Assembly (NCBI GenBank): GCA_018700215.1
Contig: JABIST010000323.1
Coordinates: 1-11,704, forward strand
Source: Dehalococcoidia bacterium
GTDB lineage: Bacteria; Chloroflexota; Dehalococcoidia; UBA2979
Direction: 5' to 3'
DNA length: 11,704 nucleotides
The translations under genes were made by a program, and so were the position numbers. The notes below the pieces were generated by a model. That model was not told the DNA's origin. It saw nothing but the letters and a program-made list of their open reading frames with translations, and made no database searches. Of this stretch, positions 8,381-11,704 are shown piece after piece (position 1 is the stretch's first letter; each line of letters begins with the position of its first letter).

Positions 8381-8392
8381 CCCTCGAAGGGT
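8380..8392. terminator. Small hairpin between convergent genes
   Basis: ACCCT (8380-8384) and AGGGT (8388-8392) form a 5-bp stem with a 3-nt loop, exactly in the 14-base gap between the plus-strand stop and the minus-strand stop. It has no T-tract on either side. It may mark transcript ends in both directions, but it is short. Confidence 0.25.
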
Positions 8393-8394
8393 CG

Positions 8395-9294
8395 CTACCC
8401 GTTCCGCGCCTGGGCGCGGCTCGCCAGGTACTCACGAGTGCGCGCCGGGCCACCCTGCTCCGTGCGGAAGATCGCCGGATTGAATAGCGTCACGCCGGCC
8501 GCCTCCAGGCGATCCAGCTCTGCATCAAGTTCGGCCTCGTTGCCGACCAGCGCGGCGTCGCCAGGGTTCGCCGCACCACCATGATCGAGCACCGCGCGAT
8601 ACGAGGGCAGCGTGCCGTACATCGCGAACTGCTGATTCGCCTGCTCGCGTGCGTCGGCCGGGTCGTCGGTCAGAGCGACCGGTAGCCCGGCAATGATCTC
8701 GGGAGCGGGCGCTCCGGCGTTCGAGGCGGCGCGGTTCACCCGAGGACCAATGTGATCCTCGATCGCCTTCGCGTTCGCCATCCAGAGAATGGTCCCGCCG
8801 GCCAGCTCGCCGGAGAGGCGCAGCATCACCGGCGCCAGCGCGGCAATCGCGCACGGCACGTCGCCGCCGGCTGAGGGACGCGCCTCGCCGTGGAAGCTGT
8901 AGTACTCCCCAGTCTGGTCGACGGCTTCGCCCCGTAGCAGCGGAACCAGGATCTGTAGGTACTCGCGCATCCGCGCCGCTGGTCGGTCGAATGGCAGGCC
9001 CATCTGGTCCACGACCATTGGCCTGTGCGACAGACCGACGCCGAGCGTGAAACGGCCGTTCGAGGCGTCCTGTGCCACCTGGGCCTGCCCGGCCACGGTC
9101 GCCGGGTGGGTGCCGAAGATTGGCACCACCGCCGTCAACAGCCGGATCCGGTCCGTCTGCGCGCCGATCAGCGCGAGCGTGGCCGTCGAGTCGCCGGGGG
9201 TCGCGTAGGCCGCGAAGCCCTCGGACTCTGCGCGCTGTGCGTCTGCCACGGTTCGCGCCACGCCCGGTGCACCGCTCGTTAATCCGATCTGCAT
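8395..9294 (-). CDS. LLM-class (luciferase-like) probable F420-dependent oxidoreductase
   Basis: The 299-residue product is a TIM-barrel bacterial-luciferase-like protein. Features seen: N-terminal strand MQIGLTSG, VVPIFGTHPATVAGQAQVAQ, GRFTLGVGLSHRPMV, REYLQILVPLLRGEAVDQTGEYYSF, and ALAPVMLRLSGELAGGTILWM. This order and wording match the F420-dependent group described as the MSMEG_4879 family (TIGR03564 type), enzymes that use F420 or FMN to reduce or oxidise unknown substrates. The open frame can be extended to 9348, but ATG 9292-9294 begins the first barrel strand and has GGTGGAGA just upstream, so that start is preferred. It is transcribed divergently from the VOC gene and convergently with the alpha+beta-barrel gene. 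F420 use is inferred from family, not from a diagnostic residue. Confidence 0.92.
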   Translation of the reverse strand: MQIGLTSGAPGVARTVADAQRAESEGFAAYATPGDSTATLALIGAQTDRIRLLTAVVPIFGTHPATVAGQAQVAQDASNGRFTLGVGLSHRPMVVDQMGLPFDRPAARMREYLQILVPLLRGEAVDQTGEYYSFHGEARPSAGGDVPCAIAALAPVMLRLSGELAGGTILWMANAKAIEDHIGPRVNRAASNAGAPAPEIIAGLPVALTDDPADAREQANQQFAMYGTLPSYRAVLDHGGAANPGDAALVGNEAELDAELDRLEAAGVTLFNPAIFRTEQGGPARTREYLASRAQARNG

Positions 9295-9396
9295 GGGTCG
9301 TCTCCACCTCGCGAGTTCGTTGGTCAGATACGCCACCAAGGTACACATGCGGCGGCGCTACGTTGGCGAGACACCAAGCTCGAATCGAGGGAGCCG

Positions 9397-9787
9397 ATGG
9401 CTGGCGAGGATCTCCGTCTGACGAAGCTGCATCAGGTCGCGCTACCCGTGAGCGACCTGGACCGCGCGATCACCTTCTACCCCGACAAGCTGGGTGCTGA
9501 GTTCACGATGAAGTTCGACCCGCCCGGGCTCGCCTTCTTCGACCTCGATGGAACGCGCCTGATGCTGGATGAGATCGCCGAGGCAGGCGGGCAGGCAGGC
9601 CTCACCGCTCTACTTCTGGGTCGACGACATTCACGCTGCCCACCGGGAGCTGCAATCGCGCGGCATCGAATTCGAAGAGGGCCCTCACCTCATCAACCGC
9701 ACCGATCAGGGCGAAGAGGAGTGGATGGCCTTCCTCCGCGACCCGGACGACAACATCCTCGCGATCGCCACGCAGCGTCAGCTCTAG
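9397..9787 (+). pseudogene. VOC-family (glyoxalase/bleomycin-resistance fold) gene with a frameshift
   Basis: The first frame starts at ATG 9397 (GAGGGAG upstream) and reads LTKLHQVALPVSDLDRAITF...FFDLDGTRLMLDE, the first beta-alpha-beta-beta-beta unit of a vicinal-oxygen-chelate protein. After about base 9600 the family sequence continues in the next frame: SPLYFWVDDIHAAHRELQSRGIEF...WMAFLRDPDDNILAIA, the second unit, ending at TAG 9785-9787. Joined, they give about 129 residues, the normal length. Metal ligands expected in active members would be His12 and the Glu/His positions of later strands; the DPDDN loop is present. The break lies in GGCA repeats (9582-9600), and removing one 4-base unit or one C restores the frame. 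The open frame that continues past 9787 in the first frame is an artefact. Substrate is unknown. Confidence 0.85.
9582..9600 (+). repeat. Tetranucleotide repeat (GGCA-type, 4.75 units) at the VOC frameshift
   Basis: Units are GGCA, GGCG, GGCA, GGCA, then GGC. The reading frame of the VOC gene changes exactly at its end. Loss of one unit would join the two frames as EAGGQASPLYFW, so slippage by one copy explains the lesion. Confidence 0.8.
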
Positions 9788-10119
9788 TCGGCGGCCTCGG
9801 CGACCGAAGAGAAGTTCTGGCGGACGAAGGCCTTCACTTCGGCGCCGTCGCCGATGCGAAGGGTGAATGTCTCGTCGCCCGACGGCGAGCTCAACTCGAA
9901 GGACAGGAAGCCGCAGCACTCACGCTCGAGGCCGATCCACTCACCGGCGGCACGCAGCAGCTCGGGGCGAGCAGGATAGCGGAACGCGATCGCCTCGCCC
10001 TGCTCGGCAACTTCAATGCACTCTTGGATCAGCGTCTGCAACACGTCTCCGTGCGTGGAACGTTGTGCTGACTGCAGCGCCGCCATGTCGCACGCAAACG
10101 GCAGGTTGAACTTCGTCAT
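9784..10119 (-). CDS. Small Cys-Cys protein of a MerR-linked operon, function unknown
   Basis: The 111-residue product is soluble, with no signal or membrane segment. Four cysteines are visible: Cys10 (FNLPFACDMAAL), Cys34, and the pair Cys68-Cys69 in GLERECCGFLSFEL. The overall pattern (F-x-C-D near the start; FRYP; an R/E-rich helix ending ERxCCxFLxFEL; a final strand pair and KAFVRQNF) recalls a widespread family of short hypothetical proteins found near metal- or thiol-related regulators. I cannot name its function; thiol or metal binding is inferred from the cysteines. GGAGGTG at 10126-10132 sits 8 nt before ATG 10119, so I prefer that start; GTG 10122 is an alternative giving one more residue. 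It starts just after the membrane-protein stop, so the two form an operon. Its TAG overlaps the VOC TAG on the other strand. Confidence 0.8.
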   Translation of the reverse strand: MTKFNLPFACDMAALQSAQRSTHGDVLQTLIQECIEVAEQGEAIAFRYPARPELLRAAGEWIGLERECCGFLSFELSSPSGDETFTLRIGDGAEVKAFVRQNFSSVAEAAD

Positions 10120-10122
10120 CAC

Positions 10123-10356
10123 TCACACCTCCACTGTCATTTCTTCGGTTCGACGGCTCCGCCAGCGCTGCAGCGCGATCAACGCCCACGCCGCCTCGAC
10201 ACTCGCGAACGGCCAGGACTCAATAGCGACCGCGTAGCCCGAGGCGCTAGCGCTGGCCAGGGCGAAGACGAGCACCGCCAGCGCGCTGCGTCGCTCCAGC
10301 GCGTACGCGCTCGCCATCACGGCGACGCTTGCGAATCCCCAGACATCGAGCCACAT
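10123..10356 (-). CDS. Small membrane protein, CBU_0592-like
   Basis: The 77-residue product has about three hydrophobic segments: 2-20 (WLDVWGFASVAVMASAYAL), 24-46 (alanine-rich) and about 50-64 (FASVEAAWALIALQRW), then a charged tail RSRRTEEMTVEV. The AWALIAL segment after SWPFAS resembles the CBU_0592-like family of short integral membrane proteins of unknown role. The open frame extends upstream to 10590, but that part is antisense to the regulator gene. ATG 10356 has GGGAGG at 10361-10366 and begins right after a MerR-type promoter, which fixes the start. It is the first gene of an operon with the Cys-Cys protein (stop TGA 10123-10125, next start at 10122 or 10119). Confidence 0.75.
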   Translation of the reverse strand: MWLDVWGFASVAVMASAYALERRSALAVLVFALASASASGYAVAIESWPFASVEAAWALIALQRWRSRRTEEMTVEV

Positions 10357-10376
10357 CGGCGCCTCCCGTGTACTAA

Positions 10377-10407
10377 GGTGTACGACTTCAAGTGAACTTG
10401 AAGTCAA
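10377..10407 (-). promoter_or_regulatory. MerR/SoxR-type promoter driving the membrane and Cys-Cys genes
   Basis: On the minus strand the -35 is TTGACT (10402-10407) and the -10 is TACACC (10377-10382). They are separated by 19 bp, longer than the usual 17, the signature of promoters that MerR-family proteins activate by distorting the spacer. The predicted transcript start is near 10370, giving a leader of about 14 nt that contains the ribosome-binding site of the membrane-protein gene. Recall of the E. coli soxS promoter gives the same layout and nearly the same core sequence. Confidence 0.8.
10384..10405. promoter_or_regulatory. Perfect 22-bp palindromic operator
   Basis: Two perfect 10-bp half-sites, GACTTCAAGT (10384-10393) and ACTTGAAGTC (10396-10405), flank a 2-bp centre. 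The palindrome lies between the -35 and -10 elements of the divergent promoter and 21 bases before the regulator gene. It is almost certainly the binding site of the MerR-family protein encoded next to it, which may also repress its own gene from here. Confidence 0.85.
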
Positions 10408-10425
10408 GTGAGATGAGCATACGCA

Positions 10426-10818
10426 GTGACGCTGAAGATCGGCGAAGTCTCCCATCGTTCGGGATTGCCCAGCTCGACGCTTCGCTACTACGAATCGATC
10501 GGGCTGCTGGATCCGCCGCCGCGAGTCAGTGGCCGGCGCGTCTACAACGAGGCGGCGCTGGACCGGCTGCGAGTGATCGCGCTGGCGCAATCGGTCGGAT
10601 TCTCGCTCGCCCAGATCGGCGTGCTGCTGGATGGCTTCCCCGCGGGCACGCCCGCCTCGGAGCGGTGGCGCGCCTCAACCCGCTCCAAGATCGAGGAACT
10701 CGAGGCACAAGCGACCGACATCGAACGGATGCTGGGTCTCCTCCGCCATCTGGAGACCGATTGTCGCTGCACCGACCTCGGCGAGTGCGCGGCTGGGTGG
10801 GCGCGCAAGGGCACGTAG
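10426..10818 (+). CDS. MerR-family transcriptional regulator with a SoxR-spaced Cys motif
   Basis: The 130-residue product has a canonical N-terminal MerR winged helix-turn-helix: LKIGEVSHRSGLPSSTLRYYESIGLL (3-28), wing residues RVSGRRVYNE (33-42) and LDRLRVIALAQSVGFSLAQI (45-64). A long dimerisation helix follows (about 78-110). The C-terminus carries Cys113, Cys115 and Cys121 as C-x-C-x5-C. That is the spacing of the last three iron-sulphur ligands of SoxR; the position of the first ligand (110) is Glu. It should bind the adjacent palindrome and activate the divergent operon. The ligand could be a metal, thiol stress or a redox signal; the sequence does not decide. GTG 10426 is the only reasonable start (an in-frame TGA lies at 10414-10416) and has only a weak ribosome-binding site. 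Confidence 0.92.
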   Translation: MTLKIGEVSHRSGLPSSTLRYYESIGLLDPPPRVSGRRVYNEAALDRLRVIALAQSVGFSLAQIGVLLDGFPAGTPASERWRASTRSKIEELEAQATDIERMLGLLRHLETDCRCTDLGECAAGWARKGT

Positions 10819-10832
10819 TCGCCCTCGTCAGG

Positions 10833-10838
10833 TACGAT
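10833..10838 (+). promoter_or_regulatory. Possible -10 element upstream of the amidohydrolase
   Basis: TACGAT in GGTACGATCC lies about 52 bases before the GTG start, after the regulator gene has ended. It fits TAnnnT and resembles the words at 6487 and 7151. There is no clear -35. Confidence 0.25.
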
Positions 10839-10889
10839 CCGTCGAACGCAACTCGGAACTCCATACGACAACGGCGAAGAGGTGAGTCT

Positions 10890-11704
10890 GTGATCTGGGA
10901 TGTCCATTGTCATTTTCCTCGTAACTGGCAAGACCCGGACAACTTCGATCCGGCGAAGGAGATCGACCTCCGCGCCGACTCGCTGCGCGCTGCCGGAGTC
11001 ACCCGCGCCTCCCTGCTCAGTGGCGGTCGCTTCGGCATAGATTACGAAGAGTCGCTGATCTACGCCCGACGTCACGAGGACCTGTTCCTCCCCTCGGCGA
11101 TGATCGACCCAGAGGAAATCACCCACCGCGATGTGAAGAACCTCCACGAACTCGGCTACCGAGGGCTGAAGATGATTGGCGTCCGTCGTCCTTACGACGA
11201 CTACAAGTACTTCGGTGTCTACCAGGCCGCCGAGGAGCTGGACATGCCGATCCTGATGCACATGGGCGTCATTGGTGGCGGCATCGACTACTCAATCACT
11301 CACCCTCGTCGTGACCCGAAAGCGGCGCAAAGCTACAGCGACATGCAGAACAGCCCCCGGGCAAGCGGACGGGACGTCTCCGCCACCCGTATGCGCCCGT
11401 TCCACATGGACACCATTGCGAACAACTTCCCGAACCTAAAACTGATCGGCGCCCACATGGGCGGCACCGGCAACTACGACGAAGCCGCTTCCGTGACTCG
11501 CTGGCGCCACAACGTCTACCTGGACATGTCTGGCGGCGAGACAATCGAGCGCCACGCCGTCGAACGCCGGCTCGTCGGGCACGAGATCGGTGTTGAGAAG
11601 CTCACCTGGGGTTCCGACTGCGGCAACGATGAGATTGCCGACCACGTCACCAACCTGGAGCGTATCTTCGAGCAGGTTGGCCTGACCGAGGATGAGCGCG
11701 ACCG
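10890..11704 (+). CDS. Amidohydrolase (PF04909 type), C-terminus beyond window
   Basis: About 271 codons are present without a stop. The N-terminus VIWDVHCHFPRNW gives the H-x-H metal motif (His6, His8). Further metal and catalytic candidates are His124 in ILMHMG, His189 in LIGAHMGG and Asp243 in TWGSDC, in the order expected for the TIM-barrel amidohydrolase_2 family, which includes decarboxylases and lactone or amide hydrolases with a divalent metal. The substrate is not evident. GTG 10890 is preceded by AGAGGTGAG with good spacing. The gene follows the MerR gene by 71 bases on the same strand; a possible -10 in the gap argues for its own promoter. It is truncated by the window edge only. 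Confidence 0.88.
   Translation, partial: MIWDVHCHFPRNWQDPDNFDPAKEIDLRADSLRAAGVTRASLLSGGRFGIDYEESLIYARRHEDLFLPSAMIDPEEITHRDVKNLHELGYRGLKMIGVRRPYDDYKYFGVYQAAEELDMPILMHMGVIGGGIDYSITHPRRDPKAAQSYSDMQNSPRASGRDVSATRMRPFHMDTIANNFPNLKLIGAHMGGTGNYDEAASVTRWRHNVYLDMSGGETIERHAVERRLVGHEIGVEKLTWGSDCGNDEIADHVTNLERIFEQVGLTEDERD

Noticed and set aside
9320..9376. Short inverted repeats TTGGT/ACCAA between the LLM and VOC genes
   Set aside because: The arms are 4-5 bp with wide spacers, and are not placed convincingly against a promoter; chance is likely.
9598..9606. Programmed +1 frameshifting in the VOC gene
   Set aside because: There is no stop codon, rare-codon pause or stimulatory element at the shift, and VOC genes are not known to be recoded; a repeat-unit change is simpler.
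9788..10071. Continuation of the first VOC frame beyond the VOC stop
   Set aside because: It is out of the family frame and antisense to the Cys-Cys protein; it is open only because of the frameshift.
10357..10590. Upstream extension of the small membrane protein frame
   Set aside because: It crosses the operator and lies antisense to the MerR gene; ATG 10356 with its ribosome-binding site is the sensible start.
1..11704. CRISPR array, tRNA/rRNA genes, insertion sequences, phage genes
   Set aside because: I found no regularly spaced repeats, cloverleaf-like sequence, transposase or phage-like protein.

Overview
This 11.7 kb window is GC-rich, densely coded bacterial chromosome. GTG starts are frequent, there is no rRNA or tRNA, and no mobile element is visible. 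No marker fixes the taxon. A partial pth next to mfd, an F420-type LLM flavoprotein, a split-barrel flavin protein, a DinB-like protein and a CBU_0592-like membrane protein suit a GC-rich Chloroflexota lineage (Thermomicrobia or Dehalococcoidia type) or less likely an actinobacterium. That is inference from gene content and style only.

Layout. (1) 1-3675, plus strand: the C-terminal end of a peptidyl-tRNA hydrolase gene, a hairpin terminator, then full-length mfd (transcription-repair coupling factor). (2) 3771-5192, plus: a lipoprotein with a predicted beta-propeller, interrupted by one in-frame TGA. (3) 5290-6473, plus: a HAD hydrolase and a GNAT acetyltransferase coupled by a 4-bp GTGA overlap. 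(4) 6528-8380, plus: a flavin split-barrel protein, a DinB-like protein and a probable alpha+beta-barrel protein. (5) 8395-9294, minus: an LLM-class oxidoreductase. (6) 9397-9787, plus: a VOC-family gene broken by a +1 frameshift inside a GGCA tetranucleotide repeat. (7) 9784-10818: a divergent unit in which a MerR-family regulator (plus) faces a two-gene operon (minus) encoding a small membrane protein and a small protein with a Cys-Cys pair. (8) 10890 to the window end, plus: the start of an amidohydrolase of the PF04909 type.

The most interesting locus is the divergent unit. A perfect 22-bp palindrome lies inside a 19-bp -35/-10 spacer, the architecture of promoters activated by MerR/SoxR proteins, and it drives the membrane protein and CC-protein genes. 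The regulator ends in C-x-C-x5-C, the spacing of the last three iron-sulphur cysteines of SoxR, but has no cysteine at the first position. This looks like a small thiol-, metal- or redox-responsive module whose effectors have no function I can assign.

The genes in the middle (HAD, GNAT, flavin split barrel, DinB, alpha+beta barrel, LLM, VOC) are typical accessory housekeeping or detoxification enzymes; no common pathway can be proven. No stretch without a gene exceeds about 105 bases; the longer gaps (117-189, 3676-3770, 5193-5289, 9295-9396) hold only the terminator, ribosome-binding sites and the weak hairpins listed.
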